Of a stretch of 12,127 nucleotides of DNA, positions 6,611-12,127 are shown piece after piece. The notes beneath the pieces are model-generated. The model did not search any database. It was not told the DNA's origin and worked only from the letters and a program-made list of their open reading frames with translations. The stretch lies in assembly GCA_038258185.1 (NCBI GenBank), contig JBBSQD010000188.1, positions 1 through 12,127 on the forward strand, written 5' to 3'. Source of the stretch: JAIOHN01 sp038258185 (lineage in GTDB: Bacteria; Chloroflexota; Anaerolineae; Aggregatilineales; Phototrophicaceae). The first letter of the stretch is position 1; the number at the start of each line of letters is the position of its first letter. Made by a program: the position numbers and the translations under genes.

Positions 6611-7387
6611 ATGGCAAAAATTCGTGTCGGGGTACAACTTCAACCACAACACACCACCTATCCCGCCTATGCTGAAGCGGTGCGTCGTGTCGAGTCGCTG
6701 GGGGTTGATAGCATCTGGACGTGGGATCATTTTTTCCCTCTGTCCGGTGATGCCAATGGCGATCACTTTGAAGGCTGGACAATGCTCACGGCGATAGCGA
6801 CACTGACCAGCCGCGCACAGATCGGCTGTCTGGTCACCTGCAACAGTTACCGCAATCCAGCGCTGTTGACGCATATGGCGAAAACCGTCGATCATATCAG
6901 CAATGGCCGCCTGATTTTAGGGATCGGCGCGGGCTGGTTCGAGCGCGATTATGATGAATTTGGCTATGACTTTGGCACACCCGGCAGCCGCTTACGTGAC
7001 CTGGGCGAATCGCTGCCGATTATCAAGGAGCGGATGGCCGCTGAAGTACCAGCACCAGTACGCAATCCTATCCCGATTCTGATTGGCGGCGGGGGTGAAA
7101 AAGTCACGCTGAAGCTGACCGCGCAGTATGCCGACCTGTGGAATGGCTTTGGGCCGCCGGAAACCTGGGCGCACAAGAACGGCGTGCTGGATAATTGGTG
7201 TGCAGAAGTGGGGCGTAACCCGGCAGAGATTGAGCGCACGGCAACGGTAAGCGCGGATGTCACAACCGCGACGCTGGATGGGTTTGTCGAAGCGGGTGCT
7301 ACGCACATCATTATGGGCATCGGTGAACCGTGGGATTATGCGGTGGTCGAGAAGTTCATCAAATGGCGTGACACAGTAAATAGTTAA
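6611..7387 (+). CDS. LLM-class F420-dependent oxidoreductase
   Basis: Luciferase-like TIM-barrel enzyme of 258 residues that should carry out a hydride transfer with F420H2 or FMNH2 on an unknown substrate. Typical marks are VGVQLQPQHTTYPAYAEAVRRVESLG and IWTWDHFFPLSG (35-46), RAQIGCLVTCNSYRNPALLTHMAKTVDHISNGR, the family block LILGIGAGWFERDYDEFGYDFG (101-122) and PIPILIGGGGEKVTLKLTAQYADLWN (153-178). The loop between LPIIKE and PIPILIGG is short, as in the compact MSMEG_3544-like branch, which accounts for the length. The start ATG has AAAGG (6597-6601), nine bases upstream. A strong terminator follows, so it is not co-transcribed with the terpene synthase. F420 rather than FMN use is inferred from the family. 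Confidence 0.88.
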   Translation: MAKIRVGVQLQPQHTTYPAYAEAVRRVESLGVDSIWTWDHFFPLSGDANGDHFEGWTMLTAIATLTSRAQIGCLVTCNSYRNPALLTHMAKTVDHISNGRLILGIGAGWFERDYDEFGYDFGTPGSRLRDLGESLPIIKERMAAEVPAPVRNPIPILIGGGGEKVTLKLTAQYADLWNGFGPPETWAHKNGVLDNWCAEVGRNPAEIERTATVSADVTTATLDGFVEAGATHIIMGIGEPWDYAVVEKFIKWRDTVNS

Positions 7388-7428
7388 CCTCCTGATTCTG
7401 ACTTCTAATAAAGTATATTACAAATATT

Positions 7429-7462
7429 AAAAAGAGTACGGTTTAGCCGCCGCACTCTTTTT
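7429..7462 (+). terminator. Intrinsic terminator of the LLM oxidoreductase gene
   Basis: Arms 7429-7441 (AAAAAGAGTACGG) and 7450-7462 (CCGCACTCTTTTT) pair over 13 positions with one A-C mismatch and an 8-base loop. The run of five T closes the downstream arm and more T-rich sequence follows. The A run upstream makes it potentially bidirectional. Confidence 0.88.
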
Positions 7463-7503
7463 ACTTCTATTTTCTTAGTTATTACGTTGTAAGCCATCAT
7501 AAT

Positions 7504-7531
7504 AAGTTTGTGAAATTTGTCTATCAAACTT
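7504..7531. promoter_or_regulatory. Inverted repeat upstream of the terpene synthase promoter
   Basis: AAGTTTG (7504-7510) and CAAACTT (7525-7531) form a perfect 7-bp inverted repeat with a 14-base spacer. The 9-mer AAGTTTGTG that begins it recurs at 7565-7573, inside the promoter spacer. This looks like binding sites for one regulator, but no protein has been matched to it. Confidence 0.45.
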
Positions 7532-7556
7532 GGAACAATCCTCAAAGCTATACACA

Positions 7557-7585
7557 TTGAAATAAAGTTTGTGGTGTACCATAAT
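7557..7585 (+). promoter_or_regulatory. Sigma-70-type promoter of the terpene synthase gene
   Basis: TTGAAA (7557-7562), a 17-base spacer and CATAAT (7580-7585) each match consensus in five of six positions. The predicted start near 7592 gives a leader of about 40 bases before the GTG at 7633. The spacer contains AAGTTTGTG, repeated upstream. Confidence 0.65.
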
Positions 7586-7598
7586 CACAATTGTAATT
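7583..7598. promoter_or_regulatory. Palindrome across the predicted transcription start
   Basis: AATCACAATTGTAATT is a 16-base palindrome with one mismatched pair, built around a perfect ACAATTGT. It covers the end of the -10 box and the predicted +1, a position where a bound repressor would block initiation. Confidence 0.4.
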
Positions 7599-7621
7599 TA
7601 GTTTGACCACAATTCGGTCAT

Positions 7622-7625
7622 GGAG
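7622..7625 (+). promoter_or_regulatory. Ribosome binding site that fixes the terpene synthase start
   Basis: GGAG lies seven bases before the GTG at 7633. The longer in-frame TTG start at 7603 has no such site and sits close to the predicted transcription start. Confidence 0.7.
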
Positions 7626-7632
7626 TATATCG

Positions 7633-8664
7633 GTGTCGAACACGCTAGAGCAGATAAAATTGCCGCGCTTTGTTGTCCCATTTTCTCCCCGAATGAGCCC
7701 GCATCAGGTTGCTGTGGAAGCACATAGCCGTCTCTGGGCCAAAGAATACGGACTCGTCCGTAATGCCAAAGCGATGAAGCGCTTTGATATGGCGTGTTTC
7801 AGTGGACTCGCCGCAAGGACTTATCCCAGTGCGAATTTTCATGATCTGTGTATCGTGAATGACTGGACAGTCTGGCTGTTTATGCAGGACGATCAGTTTG
7901 ACGAAGCGGAAATTGGCAAGCAGTCGCAACAGTTGCAGAACTATGCCAATCAGGTGATTAATCTGCTGGAGAATCCGCGCCCCTGCACGCTCGAAAATGA
8001 TGGGCCGCTTCTCGCCAGTCTGGCGGAGTTGTGGCAGCGCATGTGTGACGGTATGGATGAAGGCTGCCAGCAGCGCTTTATCGAAAATAATCGTAATTAC
8101 TTCACAGCCTGTATGTGGGAAGCTGAAAATCGGGCGTTGGGCTATGTCCCAACCATTGATGAATATATCGTCAACCGCCGCGAAACCAGCGCATTGAAAA
8201 GCTGTGTTGATCTGATTTATCTGAGTGAGAAGCTGTCGTTCCCAGACGAAATCCGCGATCGTGATGATCTTCGTGGGCTGGCAGATATGGCGAATGATGC
8301 TCTGAGCTGGGCCAATGATGTGATCTCTTTCCCCAAAGAATACGCGCGTGGGGATGTGCATAATCTGGTGACCGCCATTAAGTATGAGCGCGGTGTGTCA
8401 GTTCAGGAAGCGGTTGACGAGGCGGCTGATTATTCCAACCGCACAGTTGCGGCCTTTGTCGAACTGGAAGCAACGGTTCCCAGTTTTGGCAAGGAAATGG
8501 ATAAACAGGTTGATCGCTTTATCAGTGTGCTGAAATCGTGGATTCGCGGCAATCTCGACTGGTCATATGTGACCGGACGTTATAATGTGGCGAATGTGGT
8601 CGCTGCGGGGGATGATCCGGCTTATCTGGAAAGTATCACCACCGCGAACGCAAGCTCTCAGTAA
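7633..8664 (+). CDS. Class I terpene synthase (bacterial terpene cyclase)
   Basis: A 343-residue cyclase that should ionise a prenyl diphosphate (probably farnesyl or geranyl diphosphate) with Mg2+ and cyclise it. All expected elements are present: the aspartate-rich motif DDQFDE (86-91), the pyrophosphate-sensing Arg in NRRETSALK (R182, 46 residues before the NSE motif), the second metal site NDVISFPKE (N228, S232, E236), and the C-terminal R316-Y317 pair in VTGRY preceded by GNLDW. Length is typical for single-domain bacterial cyclases. GTG 7633 was chosen for its GGAG site; translation from 7603 would add ten residues. It has its own promoter and a shared terminator with the convergent methyltransferase gene, so it is not in an operon. 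The product cannot be predicted from these motifs. Confidence 0.92.
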   Translation: MSNTLEQIKLPRFVVPFSPRMSPHQVAVEAHSRLWAKEYGLVRNAKAMKRFDMACFSGLAARTYPSANFHDLCIVNDWTVWLFMQDDQFDEAEIGKQSQQLQNYANQVINLLENPRPCTLENDGPLLASLAELWQRMCDGMDEGCQQRFIENNRNYFTACMWEAENRALGYVPTIDEYIVNRRETSALKSCVDLIYLSEKLSFPDEIRDRDDLRGLADMANDALSWANDVISFPKEYARGDVHNLVTAIKYERGVSVQEAVDEAADYSNRTVAAFVELEATVPSFGKEMDKQVDRFISVLKSWIRGNLDWSYVTGRYNVANVVAAGDDPAYLESITTANASSQ

Positions 8665-8688
8665 GTTATCACCCGAAAATCGCAAAAT

Positions 8689-8716
8689 CAGGGCGTGGTC
8701 AACTGACCGCGCCCTG
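8689..8716. terminator. Bidirectional terminator between terpene synthase and methyltransferase genes
   Basis: CAGGGCGTGGTC (8689-8700) pairs with GACCGCGCCCTG (8705-8716) over 12 positions with a single wobble, and the loop is AACT. T-rich sequence follows in both directions: TTGATTCTTACTT on the plus strand and ATTTTGCGATTTT on the minus strand. Confidence 0.85.
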
Positions 8717-8723
8717 TTGATTC

Positions 8724-9587
8724 TTACTTATGGCCGACCATGAAAAGCAGCACATCCGGCGCGGGTTGAAGCAGGCTGTACATCTCGGCCACTTCGGGCA
8801 TGCTGTACATCTGCACCTGACTGAATTCGGCATCGACAAATGCCTGACGCGCGATTTCGGGGTCGGTCACGCTGCCGGGATTGGTGCGGGTCTGACGACT
8901 GAACATTTTCATGATCTGACCCGCCTGTTGCGCACCCTGGGGCGTGGTGTAGCCGATATCCGCGATAAATTTACCGTTGGGTTTCAGGCTGGCGCGGACA
9001 GATTTACCAATATTTGTGATTTCGTCTAAGGGGAAATAGGGCAGCAGACCTTCCGCCGTCACCACATCCGCGGGTTCGCCTTCCAGCACTTCCGCTAATG
9101 GCGTTATCCCCAGATCCGCCGAGCGCCACAGAAGATTGGACGGTGGGGTAAAACCGGCAATCTGGCTGAGACGTTTCTGCTTTTCCTCGATCACGTCCGG
9201 CAGGTCAATTTCGATCACCAGCGCGTGGGGCATCAACCGTGCCAGATGCAGACCACGTGGCGAAAACCCGGCCCCCATCTCGACAATCGTGATGTCGCTG
9301 GTTGTATTTTGCGGGATGGATTGCTGGATGAGCCCAGTGAAGCCGCCCAAACGAATGGGGACAAAATTCAGGATTTTTGGCCGTGCCACGCGCATCATTA
9401 ATTTAGCCATCATCCGCCCGGAGCGCAGGCTGAGGGCGTGTGTTTCTGCGGAGGGCATCAGCTCTGCGCGTAGGCCAGCGAAGATTTCAGCAGTGCGCTG
9501 ACCACCGGTACGGCCCAGGCCACTGGCATCAGGCGTTTCGCGGGCAGTCGGAGAGGGTTGAAGCGGTTGTCCTTGTGAATCTTGCAT
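8724..9587 (-). CDS. SAM-dependent methyltransferase, leucine-carboxyl-methyltransferase-like
   Basis: A 287-residue class I methyltransferase resembling the LCM/O-methyltransferase group. Motif I is VEMGAGFSPRGL (102-113), followed by the acidic ribose-binding strand VIEIDLPDVIEEKQKRL (124-140). EGLLPYFPLDEI (179-190) is the typical LCM-group helix, and ADIGY sits near residue 215. The first ~30 residues are polar and look disordered. It probably methylates an oxygen (hydroxyl or carboxylate) on a small molecule; the substrate is not visible. The gene converges on the terpene synthase across a shared terminator and is divergent from the second methyltransferase. The ATG at 9587 is preceded by GGGGGA at roughly six bases, an imperfect Shine-Dalgarno. 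Modification of a terpene product is an attractive but unproven role. Confidence 0.82.
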   Translation of the reverse strand: MQDSQGQPLQPSPTARETPDASGLGRTGGQRTAEIFAGLRAELMPSAETHALSLRSGRMMAKLMMRVARPKILNFVPIRLGGFTGLIQQSIPQNTTSDITIVEMGAGFSPRGLHLARLMPHALVIEIDLPDVIEEKQKRLSQIAGFTPPSNLLWRSADLGITPLAEVLEGEPADVVTAEGLLPYFPLDEITNIGKSVRASLKPNGKFIADIGYTTPQGAQQAGQIMKMFSRQTRTNPGSVTDPEIARQAFVDAEFSQVQMYSMPEVAEMYSLLQPAPDVLLFMVGHK

Positions 9588-9749
9588 TATTTATCCCCCA
9601 TCGTAACGTTAATATAAAATTTAATAATATAGCTTTTTTCGTTCATCTATGCAATAACAAGTCCGTACTTTTTTATACGAATTTGTAAGCTGGATACTTA
9701 TGCACATTATCTCAGCCCGATATATTCTCACAGGAAACGATATAACGAT

Positions 9750-9753
9750 AGGA
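9750..9753 (+). promoter_or_regulatory. Ribosome binding site of the second methyltransferase gene
   Basis: AGGA lies seven bases before ATG 9761 and only four before the adjacent GTG 9758, so it favours the ATG. The two readings differ by one residue. A TATATT at 9721-9726 could be its -10, with a poor -35 (TTATGC, 9698-9703). Confidence 0.5.
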
Positions 9754-9760
9754 TATAGTG

Positions 9761-10354
9761 ATGAACGAGCAGGATTTTAACTGGGTCAACTTCTACAACA
9801 ATATTACCGGACGCGAACCGCGCGAGCTTTTAATTAATGTGTTGGGTCGCTTTAACGCAGAAAGCATCTGTCACGCGATTGACCTGGGCTGTGGTGATGG
9901 GACTGAAACGGCATTCTTACTGGCAAACGGCTGGCACGTTCTGGCAATAGATAGTGAACCCTCTGCCTTCACCCATTTAAAAGCAAAGCTGCCTGCGGAA
10001 GCGGAAGATCGCTTGCAAGCCCAGGTCGCGAAATTTGAGGATGTGGCGTTATCTCCGGCAGACCTGATCTATGCGGGTTACAGTCTGCCTTTTTGCCATC
10101 CGCATTATTTTGATGCGCTGTGGGGTAAGGTTGTGAACAGCATCAAGCCTGGAGGTCGCTTCGTAGGGCAGTTGTTCGGCGTGAATGACACCTGGGCCAG
10201 TCATGACAACATGACCTTTTTTACTCGCACCCAGGCAGAAAAGTTGTTCTCAGGGTTTGAGGTGGAATATCTGCGTGAAGAGGATGAGGATGGCCGCTCT
10301 ACTGAGGGGCCCAAACACTGGCATATCTTTCATGTCATCGCGCGGAAAAACTAA
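9761..10354 (+). CDS. Class I SAM-dependent methyltransferase, TehB-like
   Basis: A short (197-residue) methyltransferase. Motif I is AIDLGCGDGTETAFLLANGW, the acidic ribose contact is in VLAIDSEPSAF, motif II/III appears as FEDVALSPADLIYAGYSLPF, and the later strand follows KPGGRFVGQLFG. The overall pattern is close to TehB/UbiE-type small-molecule methyltransferases. TehB-like proteins methylate chalcogen compounds or other small substrates, but the family is broad and this assignment is only by resemblance. It stands alone: divergent from the LCM-like methyltransferase and convergent with the HepT toxin gene 64 bases away. Confidence 0.85.
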   Translation: MNEQDFNWVNFYNNITGREPRELLINVLGRFNAESICHAIDLGCGDGTETAFLLANGWHVLAIDSEPSAFTHLKAKLPAEAEDRLQAQVAKFEDVALSPADLIYAGYSLPFCHPHYFDALWGKVVNSIKPGGRFVGQLFGVNDTWASHDNMTFFTRTQAEKLFSGFEVEYLREEDEDGRSTEGPKHWHIFHVIARKN

Positions 10355-10418
10355 AATCAAGGCGCTAGTTATAGCGGCGTTGACTGCCACCCTTAGTGAA
10401 AATTTTCCAGACGAACCC

Positions 10419-10778
10419 TTAAGTTTTATCAGATTCTTCGCTATCGGTTAAATTAGCGAGGAATGACTCTATAGTACCACGGAGATTAGATGCATCCTGA
10501 ACTGCATCCCATACATAACGCAGCCCAATAAATTCGTAATTGTGGGCCAGAAAATCCCGGAAAGTGATGAGCTTTCGCCAATCAATCTCGGTGTGTGCAG
10601 TGCGGAAATCACTCGGCAGGCGTTTGCTGATCTCGCCTATAACCTCATAGGATCGGATAACGGCCTTCTGGGTTTTGACATCCTTCATAAAAGCATCTTC
10701 GCCTTCGCTGGTGAAGGCAATAATATCATCCACTTCCTGAAGTATGTCCTGTAGATAATCCACTGTGGTTTTGCTCAC
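10419..10778 (-). CDS. hepT: HepT-like HEPN toxin (putative ribonuclease)
   Basis: A 119-residue all-helical protein of the DUF86/HepT family. The catalytic R-x4-H-x-Y motif is complete: R74, H79 and Y81 in RDFLAHNYEF. Related HEPN toxins cleave RNA with these residues, and in characterised pairs the Tyr is adenylylated by the partner antitoxin. The N-terminal helix DYLQDILQEVDDIIAF and the K-x-QKAVIRSYEVIGE helix are typical. The GTG start overlaps the stop of the antitoxin gene in GTGA (10775-10778), so translation is probably coupled. The gene is second in the pair, antitoxin first, as is usual for MntA/HepT. The tail after residue 108 is acidic and polar. Confidence 0.9.
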   Translation of the reverse strand: MSKTTVDYLQDILQEVDDIIAFTSEGEDAFMKDVKTQKAVIRSYEVIGEISKRLPSDFRTAHTEIDWRKLITFRDFLAHNYEFIGLRYVWDAVQDASNLRGTIESFLANLTDSEESDKT

Positions 10779-11092
10779 AGCACTACCGCATCTTTTCGCA
10801 CTTGCCGCATGAAGCGGTCCCGGCGTGGGTGTTCATCATCGGTAATCAGGCTTACATTGCGTCCAAGCAGTTCCTGCAAATCCAGCCATAAGCCGACCAG
10901 ATCAAACATGCTCACGCCCTCGCGCATGGAAACCAGTAAATCCACATCGCTTTCGGGTGTGGCTTCACCGCGGACAATGCTTCCGAAAACGCGTACATTG
11001 GATGCGCCGTAGCTTTTCGCCAGTGCCAGAATTTCATCACGTCGGGCATGGAGTTGTTCTAAAGTGGGTGGCGTTTCAATATGGTCGTTCAT
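10775..11092 (-). CDS. mntA: MntA-like antitoxin (minimal nucleotidyltransferase)
   Basis: A 105-residue minimal nucleotidyltransferase. The pol-beta signature GSIVRGEATPESDVD gives GS-x10-DxD (G37, S38, D49, D51), which binds the metal and ATP. In studied pairs MntA neutralises HepT by adding AMP to the toxin tyrosine. The third carboxylate, normally in a V-D-[LV]-V strand, appears replaced: the aligned stretch here is NVSLIT, with S81. ATG 11092 was chosen because AAGG lies seven bases upstream and homology starts there; a longer in-frame reading to 11200 adds 36 unlike residues. It is the first gene of the pair and overlaps hepT by four bases. Confidence 0.88.
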   Translation of the reverse strand: MNDHIETPPTLEQLHARRDEILALAKSYGASNVRVFGSIVRGEATPESDVDLLVSMREGVSMFDLVGLWLDLQELLGRNVSLITDDEHPRRDRFMRQVRKDAVVL

Positions 11093-11099
11093 TGGCTTA

Positions 11100-11106
11100 C
11101 CTTTTT
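11100..11106 (-). promoter_or_regulatory. Ribosome binding site that fixes the MntA start
   Basis: AAAAAGG on the minus strand, seven bases before the ATG at 11092. It excludes the longer reading that would start at 11200. Confidence 0.65.
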
Positions 11107-11127
11107 GCCTTGCCTGTTCTAAATCCA

Positions 11128-11133
11128 ATTGTA
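11128..11133 (-). promoter_or_regulatory. Candidate -10 box of the mntA-hepT operon
   Basis: TACAAT on the minus strand, 36 bases before the ATG, embedded in ATACAATTGGAT, which is nearly palindromic around CAATTG. No convincing -35 box lies 17 bases upstream. Such a site could serve autoregulation, as in many toxin-antitoxin operons, but this is speculative. Confidence 0.35.
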
Positions 11134-11264
11134 TCCCGTCAGAATAATGGATGATTGTGTCGTTATTATAACCCAACCTTTGAGGATTCTGTTTGACCAC
11201 CCGTGCAACATTTATCCCCCGACAAGACTATGCCAATCACCCGGCACCTATGTTAAGATTACCG

Positions 11265-11316
11265 CATGGGGAGTTAACACAATCTGTAACAGGTGTGCTG
11301 GGCGTATTCCCCCATG
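11265..11316. repeat. Long-loop inverted repeat upstream of the sulfatase-like gene
   Basis: CATGGGG (11265-11271) and CCCCATG (11310-11316) are a perfect 7-bp inverted repeat enclosing 38 bases, and it ends 31 bases before the ATG at 11348. It might fold in a leader transcript or be an operator pair; no T run follows, so it is not a terminator. Confidence 0.3.
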
Positions 11317-11347
11317 ACTTATTGTGACTCATTATTCTCAGGTCAAT

Positions 11348-12127
11348 ATGGCAAAACCCAATGTGCTCTTGATTATCCTCGATACGCTGCGCCGTGACCG
11401 GCTTTCGGCCTATGGGCATCAGCGTGAGACTTCCCCGGCGCTGGATGCCTTTGCTCAGGACGCGACCCTGTTTGAACGGGCGATTGCCCCGGCGCAGTGG
11501 ACCGTTCCGGCTCACACTTCCATTTTTACCGGCTTGTATCCCAGCGCGCATGGTGTGACCCAGGGCAATGCTCAGCTTTCCGGCATGCACCCGACTCTGG
11601 CCGAAATCCTGCGTGGGGATGGTTACGAAACAGTCGGCTTTTGCAATAATCCGCTGGTGGGTGTGTTGAATAACGGCCTGCAACGCGGCTTTAATCACTT
11701 CTACAATTATGCCGGGGCGGCGGTCAATCGTCCGTTTGATTCCTCGAAAAGTAGTGTACGTCGCGAGATCGACAAGCGTTGGCGGCGCTTCGCGCGACCG
11801 ACACAGAATCGTTTCGCGCATTCCGATCTGCTGTTCCGCGTGTCGATGAATCCGCTGCTGGTGCCATTGTGGACACGTATCACCAATTATACCGGCCATA
11901 CCGAAAACTCTGTGGATGATCTCATCGGCTACTGGCAGCAGCATAGCAGCGGCGGCGAAGAAAAACCGTTGTTCGCCTTTCTCAATCTGATGGGGGCGCA
12001 TCTGCCCTATCGTCCACCGCAGGATTATCTGGATCGAGTCGCGCCGGGAGTCAGGCGTGACCGTCACGCTTATCGTTTTATGAATCGCTTCAACACGGAA
12101 GCCGCCCGTTGGGCCAGCCCAACCGAT
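11348..12127 (+). CDS. Sulfatase-like alkaline-phosphatase-superfamily enzyme, N-terminal part (runs off the window)
   Basis: An open frame of 260 codons from ATG 11348 to the last base, with no stop, so the gene is cut by the window edge. It begins KPNVLLIILDTLRRDRLSAYGH, the sulfatase opening with metal ligand D12. The nucleophile block is QWTVPAHTSIFTGLYPSAHG: the position of the modified Cys or Ser in C/S-x-P-x-R sulfatases appears to be T52, and the Arg is H56. GAHLPYRPP (216-224) supplies a conserved His-Pro-Tyr element. Without Cys or Ser, formylglycine cannot form, so phosphoesterase, phosphotransferase or a non-FGly hydrolase is likelier than a classic sulfatase. No signal peptide or membrane segment is seen in this part. 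AGG (11340-11342) is a weak ribosome site, five bases upstream. Confidence 0.85.
   Translation, partial: MAKPNVLLIILDTLRRDRLSAYGHQRETSPALDAFAQDATLFERAIAPAQWTVPAHTSIFTGLYPSAHGVTQGNAQLSGMHPTLAEILRGDGYETVGFCNNPLVGVLNNGLQRGFNHFYNYAGAAVNRPFDSSKSSVRREIDKRWRRFARPTQNRFAHSDLLFRVSMNPLLVPLWTRITNYTGHTENSVDDLIGYWQQHSSGGEEKPLFAFLNLMGAHLPYRPPQDYLDRVAPGVRRDRHAYRFMNRFNTEAARWASPTD

Noticed and set aside
7645..8361. 238-codon minus-strand open frame
   Set aside because: Antisense to the terpene synthase, whose metal-binding motifs are all present; no family signature.
6611..8664. LLM oxidoreductase and terpene synthase as one operon
   Set aside because: A strong terminator (7429-7462) and a separate promoter (7557-7585) lie between them.
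10363..10376. CGCTA-GTTA-TAGCG hairpin between the TehB-like gene and hepT
   Set aside because: Five base pairs and no T run in either direction; not convincing as a terminator.
7601..11200. Shared 10-mer GTTTGACCAC at 7601-7610 and 11191-11200
   Set aside because: A single shared 10-mer is expected by chance many times in a window of this size, and the flanks do not match.
11237..12067. 276-codon minus-strand open frame
   Set aside because: It lies antisense to the sulfatase-like gene, which shows clear family motifs. The product has no recognisable motif and overlaps the divergent intergenic region.

Overview
This window comes from an environmental bacterium, most likely a member of Chloroflexota (class Anaerolineae). 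That is an inference from protein style. Evidence for it: the exported protein at 5711-6439 has a C-terminal module (DGRVNDLQDRD...APVAIY) of a kind I associate with that group, and the first gene has the M23-like / SH3 / glycosidase layout often found there. A single-domain F420-type oxidoreductase and moderate GC fit but are not specific. No rRNA, tRNA, CRISPR array, insertion sequence or phage gene was seen. No stretch of more than 300 bases lacks a gene; the largest gaps (11093-11347 and 7388-7632) hold promoters, a terminator and inverted repeats.

Left part (1-4167): a 670-residue protein combines a degenerate M23-like domain, an SH3 domain and a TIM-barrel glycosidase. It converges, with 5 bp between stop codons, on a GNAT acetyltransferase. 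A minus-strand secreted protein made of two ~125-residue repeats follows, with a strong terminator. Just upstream of it lies a truncated paralogue that kept only the signal peptide and the first residues; both copies share a 126-bp block that includes their upstream regulatory DNA.

Middle (4168-7462): a THUMP-type RNA methyltransferase and a small ASCH-domain protein run on the plus strand. They converge on the secreted protein at 5711-6439 across a perfect 10-bp hairpin. An F420-dependent LLM oxidoreductase is divergent from that gene and ends in a strong intrinsic terminator.

Right part (7463-12127): a class I terpene synthase has a near-consensus promoter with operator-like repeats. It converges on an LCM-like SAM methyltransferase across a 12-bp bidirectional terminator. 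A second, TehB-like methyltransferase is divergent from the first. This trio may form a small terpenoid locus, but no operon links them. A minus-strand MntA/HepT (MNT/HEPN) toxin-antitoxin pair with a 4-base overlap follows. Last, running off the window edge, is an alkaline-phosphatase-superfamily (sulfatase-like) enzyme with Thr where FGly sulfatases have Cys.

Most genes here are single transcription units. The clearest working units are MntA/HepT and, more tentatively, the terpene synthase with its flanking methyltransferases. Nothing seen proves a wholly new system. The best leads are the operator-rich terpene locus, the duplicated secreted-repeat gene with its conserved promoter, and the MntA lacking its third acidic residue.
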